From Gambelia wislizenii (Eukaryota; Chordata; Lepidosauria; Squamata; Crotaphytidae), in the NCBI GenBank assembly GCA_030847615.1, contig JAUMIR010000004.1, forward strand, positions 73,997,001-74,061,000: a DNA stretch of 64,000 nucleotides. The letters run 5' to 3'. The position numbers and the translations under genes are program-made. Below the pieces are notes generated by a model. That model saw only the letters and a list, made by a program, of their open reading frames with translations, was not told the origin of the DNA and searched no databases. Positions 42,259 to 52,292 of the stretch are shown one piece after another. The number at the start of each line of letters is the position of its first letter. Within the stretch, counting starts at the first letter, position 1.

Positions 42259-43389
42259 ATGGCATCAGGAATTAGATCACGGGCATACACTACATCACAA
42301 ACAACGCTAACTAGAAGAGGGTCCATTGAAATGCCAGGTAAACAGGTGGATACGAACGCTCAGATTTTACAGGAGCTACGAGAATTCAATCAGGAAATGA
42401 AACAATTTAAATTGGAAATGAAAGAAGAATTTAAAAATATGAAGAAAGAACTAAAACTAGACATTGAAAGATTGGGTAAAAGACTCGATAAACTTACAGG
42501 AGAAGTGAAGGAGATAAAAACAGAGCTGGAAGAGGTAAAAAGTAAGACGCGAATGCTGGAAGAAAAATCTGAAAACTTGACGGCGGAACAGGAAAAAGAG
42601 AAAAACCTTAGCTTGTTTCATGAAATAAGATATCGAGAAAAATGTATAAAACTGAGAGGAATTCCAGAAAGAATAAGAGAAAACCTGTTAGAAAGGATAA
42701 TCCCCCCAATGGCTCAGTTCATGGACATGTCAGAAGAATATCTATTACAATACACAGACAAAATATTTAGAATAAGTTCTGAAGTGGCGAAAGAAAGGAA
42801 AAAACCGAGAGATGTGGTTATTACATTCACAAAATCTTCAATAAGAGATGAAATAATTCAACAAAGTTACTTGAAGAAATTGATAATTGAAGAAAATGAT
42901 ATCCAGATTTTCAAAGATACACCTTCGGAAATACTTAAGCGTAGACAGGAATATCGACCCTTGACACAAGCATTACAAAGGAAAGGTATCAATTATAGAT
43001 GGGAACGTATTGAAGGTGTATCTTTCAGCTACTACCAAAAAAGATACAGAATAAACACGGTGGAGAAGGTCAAAGAATTCATGGAAAGAATGAGTAGAGA
43101 TGATAAGGAGTATGAAAGGAGAAAGAGAAAGAAAAAAGCTACAGGAGGGGAAGAGAAGAGGCCATCACCGGGTACAAACAAAGGGAAAGAGGAGGCTTAT
43201 AAAAGGGAACAAAGTGCGAAAGAGTTAAGATCTGAGGCAAGAGATACGGAAGGTGATCGAAATAAACAAGAAATAGAGGAGATATCACAGGAAGAGAAAG
43301 TAGAATCAGGGCATGACTCGGACTTGGATGAAAGGGAAAAAGGACAGGAAACGGACGAAGAGGGGATTTATCAAGAAGATTCTGGTTAG
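42259..43389 (+). CDS. ORF1: L1 ORF1 protein (RNA-binding chaperone)
   Basis: 376 aa from ATG 42259 to TAG 43387-43389. Family role: trimeric nucleic-acid chaperone that coats L1 RNA in the cytoplasm. Visible: N-terminal basic segment (1-30), heptad-rich coiled coil (about 33-118), RRM-like domain (about 125-205: CIKLRGIPERIRENL and RDVVITFTKSSIRDEI), and C-terminal domain (about 215-278: IQIFKDTPSEILKRRQEYRP, QRKGINYRWE, SYYQKRYRI). Then about 97 highly charged residues (RKRKKK, E/K/D-rich) not present in the 338-aa human protein. The start is the first ATG of the frame after the UTR. ORF2 begins 8 bp downstream. Intact. Confidence 0.95.
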   Translation: MASGIRSRAYTTSQTTLTRRGSIEMPGKQVDTNAQILQELREFNQEMKQFKLEMKEEFKNMKKELKLDIERLGKRLDKLTGEVKEIKTELEEVKSKTRMLEEKSENLTAEQEKEKNLSLFHEIRYREKCIKLRGIPERIRENLLERIIPPMAQFMDMSEEYLLQYTDKIFRISSEVAKERKKPRDVVITFTKSSIRDEIIQQSYLKKLIIEENDIQIFKDTPSEILKRRQEYRPLTQALQRKGINYRWERIEGVSFSYYQKRYRINTVEKVKEFMERMSRDDKEYERRKRKKKATGGEEKRPSPGTNKGKEEAYKREQSAKELRSEARDTEGDRNKQEIEEISQEEKVESGHDSDLDEREKGQETDEEGIYQEDSG

Positions 43390-43397
43390 ATATCAAT

Positions 43398-46300
43398 ATG
43401 GCAATATCACTGTTAACATGGAATGTGAAAGGATTAAACACCCCAGAGAAAAGGAAACGAGTCAACTATTACTTGGAAAACCAAAAGCTGGACATTATAG
43501 CACTGCAAGAGACCAGGATAAAAGAACGGGACCACCAATATTTGGTAAATAAGAAGCTGGGACAGTTATTCTATTCTTTAGATTCACGAAAGAAAAACGG
43601 AGTAGCTCTCTACATAAAAAATAACTTTGAAGCAAAAGAAATTCTGAGAGACTCCGAAGGTCATTATGTTGGAGTAGAAATAAGGTTGATAGATTTTAAA
43701 ATTACACTGGTGGTAGTGTATGCACCCCAAAAAAGAAAAAAGCAGTTCTATGCTCAGTTAAAAAAGGAGATTGTAAACTTAGAAGCTGAAAACATCATAA
43801 TAACTGGAGACTTCAATGGAGTAATGGAGGCCACTAGAGATAGATCCGGAGACCAAAAGAAACGCCATGGTAATCTACCAATGATCGGCAAAGAGATCCT
43901 GACGGAGTTGAAATTGATTGATGCATGGCCATACAAGAAGGATATGGAAAAAGGCTACACATTTTATTCAGAGATGCACAAGAGTTGGTCAAGGATTGAC
44001 ATGTACTGGGTCGCAAAAGAAATGTGCACAAGAATCAAAGATATAGAAATTTTGCCGAAAATTTTATCGGATCACAACCCACTAAAAATGACTCTAACTG
44101 CTATAAAGAAGGAATATTCGTGGAAGATGAAAGAGACAATGTTAAGAGAGGAGAATTTCAAAGTAAAAATAAAGAGAGAAATGAAAAACTATTTTGAGAT
44201 AAACAAGCGGGGAGAGACTCTAAGTAAAGTAAGATGGGACGCCTTTAAGGCGACAATAAGAGGCCTGTTTTTACAAAAAGGGGCGGAGTTGCAAAGACAG
44301 AGAAAAGAGAGAACAGGGAAAGTGTGGGGAGAGCTGAAGGCGAATGAAGAGAAATTAAGACAGAAACCTGGGAATGATAAGATTCTGAGAAGTATAAAAA
44401 ACTTACAAAATGAACTAAACCAAGAAATAATAGAAAACATAGCATATAAACTAAAAAGAGTCAAGCAAAACTTCTTTGTCAATGCCAACAAAGTGGGAAG
44501 ATGGCTTGCACATAGATTAAAAAAAGAATCGGATAAGAAACTTATTACTTTGATCAGAGAAGAAAGTAAAATATATACTTTACAGAAGGATATAATGAGA
44601 AAATTCAAACAATATTATGAAAATCTATACTCCGAAAAAGAAGACAAAATAAACCAAGATTTGGTGATTCGAAACGGAATAAGAAACAGCAATATAGGCA
44701 AGATAACAACAAAACAACGAGAAATACTTGGAAAACCGATAAGTAAACAGGAGATTTCCTCGGCAATTAAGAATTTGAAGTCGGGCAAATCACCGGGCCC
44801 AGACGGTTTCATAGCAGAATTTTATAAAACTTTTGAGGAAGATCTACTGGAACATATGTACGAGATGTTTAACAAAATAAAGGATGAAGGTATCCCGGAA
44901 ACATGGGAAAAAGCAGAAATAATTGTTATCCCAAAGGAGGGGAAAGACAACACGGAGGTTAAGAATTATCGACCAATTTCCCTCCTGAATGTCGACTATA
45001 AAATTTACGCTATGATCCTAGCCAACAGACTGAAAGAAGTACTAAGAGAGTTTATACATTTAGATCAGAACGGCTTTCTTCCAGGTAGAACATTAGCGAA
45101 CAATATAAGGCTAACCTTAAGCATTCTAGAATATTATGAGAAAAACAACGACAAGAAGGTAGCCTTAGTATTCGCAGATGCCGAAAAGGCATTTGATAGT
45201 TTGAGATGGCAATTTATGAAAGCAGTATTGGAGGAGATCGAGGTAGGATCCGAATTTTACCAATGTATTGACCAGATATATAAAAGGCAAAAGGCACAAG
45301 TTTTAGTAAATGGAGAGAGAGCAAAACCAATTAACATTCAGAGAGGAACTAGACAGGGCTGTCCCCTGTCCCCCTTATTGTTCATCTTGGCAATGGAAGT
45401 TCTGAACCGACAAATTAGGGAAGACGAAGCAATTCCTGGTTTAAGATTCAAAGGTCAAGAATATAAAGTGTTAGCCTATGCGGACGATTTATTACTAATA
45501 GTACAAGATCCAATAAAAAACCTGGAAAAAGCATTTGAAAAGATAACTGAATATGGGAAGGTATCAGGCTTCAAAATTAATAAGGAAAAAACAATCGTGT
45601 TAACTAAGAATCTATCAAAACTGGAAGAAGCCAACTTAAAAGATAAAGCAGGATGTAAGATTGAAGCCAAAGTAAGGTACCTGGGCATATGGTTGACTAA
45701 AAGAAACAGACAACTGTACGAAAATAATTATAAGAGAACCTGGAACCAGATAAAAGAAGATCTTAAGAGATGGCAAAAACTGAACCTAACTTTATTAGGG
45801 AAAATCGCAACGATTAAGATGAACATTTTGCCTAGATTGATGTTCTTGTTCCAAAATCTGGTCATATTAGTTAACGACAAACCCTTTCAAGAATGGACAA
45901 AGGATCTAAAGAATTTTATATGGAATGGGCGCAAAGCTAGAATAAAATGGTCAACATTACTCAATGATAAGAGCAAAGGAGGAACGGGTCTCCCAAACCT
46001 CAAATTATATTACATGGCTTGCGGGATAAATTGGATAAGTGACTGGATGTATTTGAGGAATGGGAGAGTAACAAATTTGGAATGTGGTAAGCAGAAATTC
46101 GGAACCCACGCGTATCTCTGGTATGACAAGATAGGAGCAGACAAAGAATTTGAGAATCATACTGTAAGAGGACCGCTATTGAAAATCTGGGGTAAGATAA
46201 AGCAGAAATTCTACAACAAAATTCCCTTATGGGTATCACCCATTGAAGCATTCCAAATTAGATGGACAAAAAGAGAAGACTGGATGACGTACAAGGATCT

Positions 46301-47141
46301 GATTAAATGGCCCAATGATGATTGCTGTTTAAAAACTAGGGAAGAATTGGATACCCATGGTTATAATATGCAATGGTTAACTCATGCCCAGCTGACTCAA
46401 AGATTCAGAGAAGATAAGGTCACATATGGATTCTCAAAGGAGAAAAACGAAATAGATAAGATTACTAGTGAACAGGGAAGAGGTAAAATAGCAAAAATTT
46501 ATAAGGTGCTGCTTGAAAGGGAATTGGAAAAAGACTTGATTACAGACTCTATGATAAGATGGGCTAGAGACATAGGAGAAGCTATTAGCTTGGAAGAATG
46601 GGAATGCGCTTGGAAGAGAACTAGCAGCTTTACGGCAAACCAAGACTTAAAAGAAAATTTCTTAAAGATAGCGAATAGATGGTACCTGACACCCGCAAGG
46701 TTAAGCAAAATATATAAGTTAAGCAATAAGAGATGTTGGAAATGTGAAAAGGAGGTGGGGTCCCTGTATCACATGTGGTGGGGATGCTCGAAGACAAAAA
46801 CATTTTGGAAAAAAGTGCATGGGGCCATAGAAAAGATATTTGGAGTTACATTCCTGTTAGATCCTAAACTATACTTGCTAAATATTACATTGATACTAGA
46901 GAAACAGATAGAGAGAAAATATTGGAGGGTGATTCTGTACTTAATAACAGCAGCTAGATTAAAGATAGCAGCGGTCTGGAAAACAAAAGAGGTGCCAAAT
47001 ATAGAAGAATGGTTTGATAAGTTGATAGAGATGGAGAATAGTGATAAACTGACACGGATAATAAATAATGGTAAGTCAGAGGATGTGAGAGAGGAGTGGA
47101 AACATATCACTGCCTATTTACAGAAAAGAGGAAGAATTTAA
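43398..47141 (+). CDS. ORF2: L1 ORF2 protein (endonuclease-reverse transcriptase)
   Basis: 1,247 aa, stop TAA at 47139-47141. AP-type endonuclease about 1-235: N9 (LTWNVKGLN), E38 (LQETR), D138/N140 (TGDFNGVM), D201 (SRIDMYWV), D225/H226 (LSDHNPLK). Reverse transcriptase about 460-770: GKSPGPDGF, NYRPISLLNVDYKIYA, D594 in FADAEKAFD, RGTRQGCPLSPLLF, catalytic YADD at 694-697, KINKEKT, VRYLGIWLT. C-terminal zinc-knuckle C1113-x2-C1116-x8-H1125-x4-C1130. All residues needed for target-primed reverse transcription are present. Length close to the human 1,275 aa. Probably translated by re-initiation after ORF1. Confidence 0.97.
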   Translation: MAISLLTWNVKGLNTPEKRKRVNYYLENQKLDIIALQETRIKERDHQYLVNKKLGQLFYSLDSRKKNGVALYIKNNFEAKEILRDSEGHYVGVEIRLIDFKITLVVVYAPQKRKKQFYAQLKKEIVNLEAENIIITGDFNGVMEATRDRSGDQKKRHGNLPMIGKEILTELKLIDAWPYKKDMEKGYTFYSEMHKSWSRIDMYWVAKEMCTRIKDIEILPKILSDHNPLKMTLTAIKKEYSWKMKETMLREENFKVKIKREMKNYFEINKRGETLSKVRWDAFKATIRGLFLQKGAELQRQRKERTGKVWGELKANEEKLRQKPGNDKILRSIKNLQNELNQEIIENIAYKLKRVKQNFFVNANKVGRWLAHRLKKESDKKLITLIREESKIYTLQKDIMRKFKQYYENLYSEKEDKINQDLVIRNGIRNSNIGKITTKQREILGKPISKQEISSAIKNLKSGKSPGPDGFIAEFYKTFEEDLLEHMYEMFNKIKDEGIPETWEKAEIIVIPKEGKDNTEVKNYRPISLLNVDYKIYAMILANRLKEVLREFIHLDQNGFLPGRTLANNIRLTLSILEYYEKNNDKKVALVFADAEKAFDSLRWQFMKAVLEEIEVGSEFYQCIDQIYKRQKAQVLVNGERAKPINIQRGTRQGCPLSPLLFILAMEVLNRQIREDEAIPGLRFKGQEYKVLAYADDLLLIVQDPIKNLEKAFEKITEYGKVSGFKINKEKTIVLTKNLSKLEEANLKDKAGCKIEAKVRYLGIWLTKRNRQLYENNYKRTWNQIKEDLKRWQKLNLTLLGKIATIKMNILPRLMFLFQNLVILVNDKPFQEWTKDLKNFIWNGRKARIKWSTLLNDKSKGGTGLPNLKLYYMACGINWISDWMYLRNGRVTNLECGKQKFGTHAYLWYDKIGADKEFENHTVRGPLLKIWGKIKQKFYNKIPLWVSPIEAFQIRWTKREDWMTYKDLIKWPNDDCCLKTREELDTHGYNMQWLTHAQLTQRFREDKVTYGFSKEKNEIDKITSEQGRGKIAKIYKVLLERELEKDLITDSMIRWARDIGEAISLEEWECAWKRTSSFTANQDLKENFLKIANRWYLTPARLSKIYKLSNKRCWKCEKEVGSLYHMWWGCSKTKTFWKKVHGAIEKIFGVTFLLDPKLYLLNITLILEKQIERKYWRVILYLITAARLKIAAVWKTKEVPNIEEWFDKLIEMENSDKLTRIINNGKSEDVREEWKHITAYLQKRGRI

Positions 47142-47660
47142 ACAATGTGAGAGATACGGAATAAAGGGGAGGGTACCAGAAAACTATGACGGAATGAGTA
47201 AAAGCGGAAAATAAAAGGCAAATTACACAAACAAACAAAGAAAAAAAGGAGCTATGTTATAAAGCATACAAGAGAGATTAGTATATATTTTGGATCAAAG
47301 ATAAAAGAAAGAAGAAAGGGCGAACAAAGCCTTTGGGTCCGCAGTCAGGGGAAGTCAAGGGTGGGAGAGGGAAATTAGGGAGGTTTTATGAAGAAAGAGA
47401 ATGCAAAAATCACGAGGAAAATAGTTTTGACGGAATGGAAAATGTAATAGAGACGACTGTGGTTGTATAAAATGAAAAGATTATAAAAGATAAGAGAATG
47501 TGTGTTAGGTATAACAAAAATGTACGATGTATTTGGAAAAAGTACGAGGTACGATGTACTCGGAATAAGTATGTAAGTGTATATGTATATGTCATTGTTG
47601 AACATATCTGATATATTTGTACAATATATAACTTAATAAAAAATATATATAAAAAAAAAT
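47142..47660 (+). other. L1 3' UTR, poly(A) signal and A-rich tail
   Basis: AG-rich about 500 bp, then AATAAA at 47635-47640 and an impure tail AAAAATATATATAAAAAAAAAT up to the duplication (sequence shortened). The tail is short and contains TA, as in an AT-rich adenylation remnant. Confidence 0.85.
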
Positions 47661-47678
47661 AAATTTTCTGTTTACTCT
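47661..47678. other. 3' target-site duplication of the L1
   Basis: AAATTTTCTGTTTACTCT, identical over 18 bp to 40425-40442. Confidence 0.95.
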
Positions 47679-48343
47679 ATTTATCTTTTTCTCATCTAAT
47701 TGTTTTAAGAAGTAAACATGTTCCTGACTAAAGCCCATATTGTCAATTGCACAAGAACTACTGTGCATTTTATTTTCCTGCTGTGTAAAATGTGTTCAGC
47801 TGACCCATTAGAATAATGTCTGTTTCAATGTATTTTCTGTCTTGCACAAGAGCATATCAAATCTGTCTTGTACCACCAATTGCACCTGTATCCATTGTGG
47901 AGGCCTCTGGTGCTGCTTATAGTCTCTCTTTTTATTAGTTCTCTTTTTTGTGGCACATTAGGAGGTAGGGACAGTGGCTTGATTATGTACAGATGGCCAA
48001 AACTATATAATTTTTTATTGTCTAATCTAGAGTTCTGTCCACTGAAAAGGATAATTATTGTGGAACTGTTTAATGTCTTTACTTCACGTTAGTCCTGCCG
48101 AGTAGATCTTTGATGATCCCATCTTATAGATGTAGGGAAAAAGCTGGGGCTGATACTTGCAAGACTATATCCCTTTATGGTGTGTTATGTTATGACCAAG
48201 GCATTGGCAACTTTGCTTAATTTGCACTAATTTCACCAAATCTGTATGAACAAGGTCTCAGAATATCTCCGGATTAATATAGGATCAGTAAGGGAAGGAA
48301 ATTAAGCAAGGCTTTTCAATTTCATGGAAACTAAATGTCATGA
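47679..48343. other. Unassigned
   Basis: No gene or repeat recognised. Confidence 0.4.
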
Positions 48344-48561
48344 GCCTGTCTACACTGCAGAAATACAGCAGTTTGGCACCACTTTATCCACTATAGTTCT
48401 TTCCTATGGAATCCTGGTATTTGTAGTTTGGTGAGACACCAGAGTTCTTTGATAGAAAAGGCTAAATACCTCGCAAAATTACAAATACCAGGAATCCATA
48501 GGATAGAACTATAGTGGATAAAGTGGTGTCAAACTGCTGTATTTCTGCAGTGTAGACAGGC
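48344..48561. mobile_element. Palindromic MITE, family P copy 4 (best preserved)
   Basis: 218 bp. The first about 65 nt, from GCCTGTCTACACTGCAGAAA, are reverse-complementary to the last about 65 nt with about two mismatches. Core TGGTATTTGTAGTTTGGTGA and AAATTACAAATACCAGG. No coding capacity. Confidence 0.8.
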
Positions 48562-49050
48562 CTGGACCATCTATCTAATGTTTAACTTCAACAATAGTTT
48601 GCATAAGTACAGGAACATAAAGGGGTTTGAAGAATGGGTTGCTGATCATAGTATTGATGCTTATTTCAACTTTGTTGAGCAGGTTTTGCAGTTTTTTTCA
48701 TTGCTTTCATAAACCAGAAAATATGTTTGATCAGAACACTAGAACAGAGAAATATGTGCAAACAGCAAGGGAAGCAAACAATTTCTCCAGTTATGTTCTT
48801 CAAATTATTGTCTGTCTTCAGCTTAATAGGTTTAGATGGCTTAAATCAGGAAGCCATAAGTGCATTTTATTCTCATAGTAGAGAGCTTTTACTGTCCCCA
48901 ATACACAGATGAAATTCAAGTGTAATTGTTTGGTGAAGGTCAGTCACACAGGAAGTCTGTTGCAAGACATATCTGGACTGAAAGGAGTGGCTTTGGAGTT
49001 TCAGTACATGAGGTGGCCTAAGTAATGTCTCATTTACACATTACCAAAAA
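48562..49050. other. Unassigned
   Basis: Short frames only; no repeat recognised. Confidence 0.35.
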
Positions 49051-49243
49051 AGGAACATAGGAAGCTGTCTGACCATTAGTCCACTTAGGCAGGTATTGTC
49101 AACTCTGAATTGCAGACAGTCTCCAGGATTTGAGGTGGCATTTTTCTCTAGCTCTGCTGGAATACCCTGGTATCCCCCAAATCCTTCTGCTGAAGTCCTA
49201 GAAGCACCAATCCTGTCTGGCTGCTGAACGCAGACAAGAATTG
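49051..49243 (-). mobile_element. tRNA-derived SINE (second family), minus strand
   Basis: Plus-strand GGAACATAGGAAGCTGTCTG, CCATTAGTCCACTTAGGCAG, GTATTGTCAACTCTGAATTG and CAGTCTCCAGGATTTGAGG follow the tail half of the SINE seen at 61819-61955 in the other orientation. The tRNA-like head is degraded. It directly abuts the MITE at 49244. Confidence 0.6.
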
Positions 49244-49467
49244 GGGCCCATTCACACCACAATATAACAATATGATTCCACTTTAACAGCCAGGGCTGAA
49301 CCCCATGGAATGCTGGGATTTGCCATTTAGGGAGGAGTACTTAGACTTCTCAGCCAGAGACCTGTAGTTCCTCACCAAACTACATACCCCAGGATTCCAC
49401 AGGATGTAGCCATGACTATTAAAGTGGACTCATAGTGCTATAATTGTGAAAAAGTGTGAAAGAGCCC
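49244..49467. mobile_element. Palindromic MITE, family P copy 5 (divergent)
   Basis: Left GGGCCCATTCACAC, right GTGTGAAAGAGCCC. Inner arms CCACTTTAACAG / TATTAAAGTGG and CCATGGAATGCTGGGATTT / ACCCCAGGATTCCACAGG. Same architecture as the other family-P copies with different tips. Confidence 0.65.
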
Positions 49468-50869
49468 TGGGTGGTATGGTGGACATGCATCCACAGGAAG
49501 AGGTCAAAAGAAGACACAGCTCTGTACAAATTTATGCCAGCATGTTCACTTATATACAGATGTAAAATCAGGAATAATTACTGTCTCTTAAATAGAAACA
49601 CAATATATCTCATCATAGCAGAGAAGATGATGGGTGCTTTCAGTAGAGGGCTGTAATATGCAGTCACACTACATGGTAGTTGTTCATGGAATTTTGCAAG
49701 AGGTCCAAATGTTATCTTCAGTTTATAACCCTCTCCGTTTCACCATTGTTTCTTCCATTATTTTTCTTCCCAGAAGAAAACCATTAAGGAGGGGAAAAAA
49801 TAGATTAGTTGCATAGTTGTGAGTTTTAGGATACACTTCCAGACTGGAAAGACCTTGTAATCAGGTTTCCCATGTGCAGATTAGATCAACTGTCCAGCTG
49901 CTAACTCTGGATGGGCAATTATTTACTCTCCTTTCTTGTGGTTCTTTGTCTTTAAACTGGACTTACACTGGAGTGTCCTTCAAACAGAAGGAACCTTCAA
50001 CTTAGAGGACTGACATCCCTTCAAACAGAGAATTGTCTTCTGTGCAGTAGGACATTGGCCCATTCTGGTGTCATCCCAACATTAAAGAACATCCTAGTTT
50101 TCACTGTCGTGATGAACCTGCTACAGATTTTTGGGTGAGGGAGGAACTAAAGTAACTGAATTATTTCCCATAAAAATATTAATTTACACACCAAATTCAA
50201 TGTCAGGGAGAGTTCTGGACCACAAAGCCAGGTCACAGAAATCTAGGCCACAGACTTCTAACATGGTTTTTTTTTGTTTTTGTTTTGCTACATACAGGGA
50301 TGTTTTGGCAGTGCAGGGATGGGGCAGGTGGGTAATGAAGGTACATTGAATAATAAAAGAAGTTATTTGGTCTGAAGGGATCCAGTCCAACAAAAAGTTT
50401 ACCACCTTCACTAGAGCACAACTAGATGAGATGGTGGGAGAGCACAAGTCGACTGCCTGGTTTGTTTACTTTTACAGAGTCAGTGCAGTCATGGGTACAA
50501 TGGGGCAATTCAGATTGTGGCATGGTGCGGAGGGATATTTTTAGCCCTTCCTTTGGTTTTGTTTCCCCATCTGAATCACACTCCTTTTTGCAGCTCAGGG
50601 TGTATGTATGTGTGTGATTCAGTCTGGGAGAAATGGCATAGTGAGAGTGCTAAAATTCTCCCACTACTCAAAATATTATAACTGCATTTACTCATTATTA
50701 AAAAAAACAAAAACAAACCACCCTCCAGGAGATCCAATGTGTGACATTTTCCACACTTCATCTAGTTTGGCCTTAAAGATTCAGCCTACATTTCTCTGGT
50801 GTCCAAACTAATTTGGTGCTCATCCTTCCTGAAATCTCCTACTGGATGCCTGCCAGTCTGTTAATTCAG
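49468..50869. other. Unassigned
   Basis: No gene or repeat recognised; short poly-T at about 50270. Confidence 0.35.
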
Positions 50870-51350
50870 CTGATGGTTTGAATAAAACAACAGCAACAAT
50901 TGAGCCCAACCCAATGATCCTGCTTATTAGGAAATCTATAATAGTAATTAAAGTACCGTACAGCAGCATCACATTGTCTCCCAATTGCCCACCTATCTTG
51001 TTGCCCCTGAAGAAATGCCAAGTGCAATGTGCCTGGCAGCAAAGGAGAAATTCCTTTTGGCAAAGGCATTCATTACATGGTGCGGGACTGGCATTACACC
51101 ACCCAAAGGCATCATTAAGAAATGCAGATGCTCATTTTCTCTGCCTCTCTCCCTATGAAACCTAAAGTTCCGAATTCTGCTGCTGTCCCAAGTGCTGAGA
51201 TTACAGAAAGGAGTCAGCTTTCAGGCAGCTGTTAGATCACCAAAAGGTATAATTAAATCATGTCCCAGTAGCTTGCTATTACTCCTGCTTCTCAGCCAAT
51301 GAAACTGATGGAGCTGAACTAGCATGTGAAAGAATACTGAAGAACAAAGG
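50870..51350. other. Repeat-free stretch, possible conserved non-coding element
   Basis: No transposon signature, no long frame, and complex balanced sequence with homeodomain-like TAATTA/ATTA sites (for example AATAGTAATTAAAG near 50940 and GTATAATTAAATCATG near 51247). Conservation cannot be seen from one sequence. Confidence 0.25.
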
Positions 51351-51696
51351 GGATTGAAAACTGTTACTTATCATACAGACCAGTATCATCTCATTGTTTC
51401 CTGGAGCTCTGCCATCTCTCATGTCCTGTCCTTGTCCTACATTCAAGCTGTTATTTCTTTGGAACAGGGAATAGTTTTATTTTATTTTCTCTCTCTCTTG
51501 GTATGTTTAGCATAGAACACAATGGGACTCCGAGTCACAACTGCATCTCCGGAGGTAAATATTACTAAGAAAATCCTTCAAGCTAAAACAGTAAAATTTA
51601 ATCTATGTGAAGTTTGAAGGACTAATGTCATTTTCTAGTTTGCTCAACAAACTCATGGTCTAGGCTCACAATCATTTTAGTTCATTGCAATTGTCA

Positions 51697-51750
51697 ACCA
51701 AAAAAAAAAAAAAAAGGAAGGAAGGAAGGAAAAGAAAAGAGAATAAAGAA
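51697..51750. repeat. Poly(A)/(AAGG)n low-complexity tract
   Basis: A run of about 16 A followed by AAGGAAGGAAGGAAGG and AAAAGAAAAGAG. Could be a decayed retrotransposon tail but no body is recognised upstream. Confidence 0.8.
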
Positions 51751-51980
51751 AAAAACTTGGCCTGCGTAAGAATTTTCTAGATGTCCCTGAATGTATCTGC
51801 TTCCATCTTTATTAACTGTATGGTTTGACACTGTTAAGCCACAATGTTTCCTACATTCAGGTTTGCCACATTCAGTCCATTCCTGTGTATGTTTCCTTGG
51901 AAATTCTGCTGAGTTCAGCAGAACTTACCGTATTCCCAATTAATTATCCATAGGATTAAACCTCAGTACATATTCAACAG

Positions 51981-52230
51981 GCCTAGATACCCTAAAGGCA
52001 CCAGATCTCATCTTGGAAGCTAAGCAAGGTCAGTTCTGGTTACTATTTGGATGGGAGACCACCAATGACTATCAGGTGCTAGAGGTTATATTTCAGAGGA
52101 AGGATCTGGCGCAAGCACCTCTGAATATTCCTTGCCTAATAAAACCCTATGAAGTTCATGGGGTCACAATAAGTCAACAGATGACTTGAAGGCATGAATG
52201 GACATACACACACACAAGCACACACACACC
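51981..52230 (+). mobile_element. 5S rRNA-derived SINE, copy 2
   Basis: Head TACCCTAAAGGCACC, GATCTCATCTTGGAAGCTAA, GCAAGGTCAGTTCTGG, TACTATTTGGATGGGAGACC and TATCAGGTGCT (52003-52080) track the 3' half of 5S rRNA including the internal control region. Then a unique body, the tail CATGGGGTCACAATAAGTCA, GATGACTTGAAGGCA shared with Bov-B, and a (CA)n end. A 6-bp repeat CAACAG flanks it (51975-51980, 52231-52236). Confidence 0.8.
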
Positions 52231-52292
52231 CAACAGAGACCCATGGTGGTTATTATGTTCTTCTAGAAGACAAAAATGGAGATGCAGTAGTA

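Larger units (their letters stand above)
40443..47660 (+). mobile_element. Full-length L1 (LINE-1) with intact ORFs
   Basis: About 7,218 bp from GAGACTTCCGGTTCCGTGGG to an A-rich tail, bounded by a perfect 18-bp duplication. Contains a 1.8-kb 5' UTR, ORF1 (42259-43389), an 8-bp spacer, ORF2 (43398-47141) and a 0.5-kb 3' UTR with AATAAA at 47635. No stop, frameshift or internal insertion was found in either ORF. These are the features of a recent, possibly active L1; activity itself is inferred. Codon use is very A-rich, as in other L1s. Confidence 0.95.

Noticed and set aside
43754..47110. Antisense frames within L1 ORF2 (60-139 codons)
   Set aside because: They are shadows of the ORF2 frame and carry no motifs.
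51981..52080. Functional 5S rRNA gene
   Set aside because: Only the 3' half is recognisable, it is diverged, and it is fused to a SINE body with a LINE-type tail; the same structure recurs at 4879-5088.
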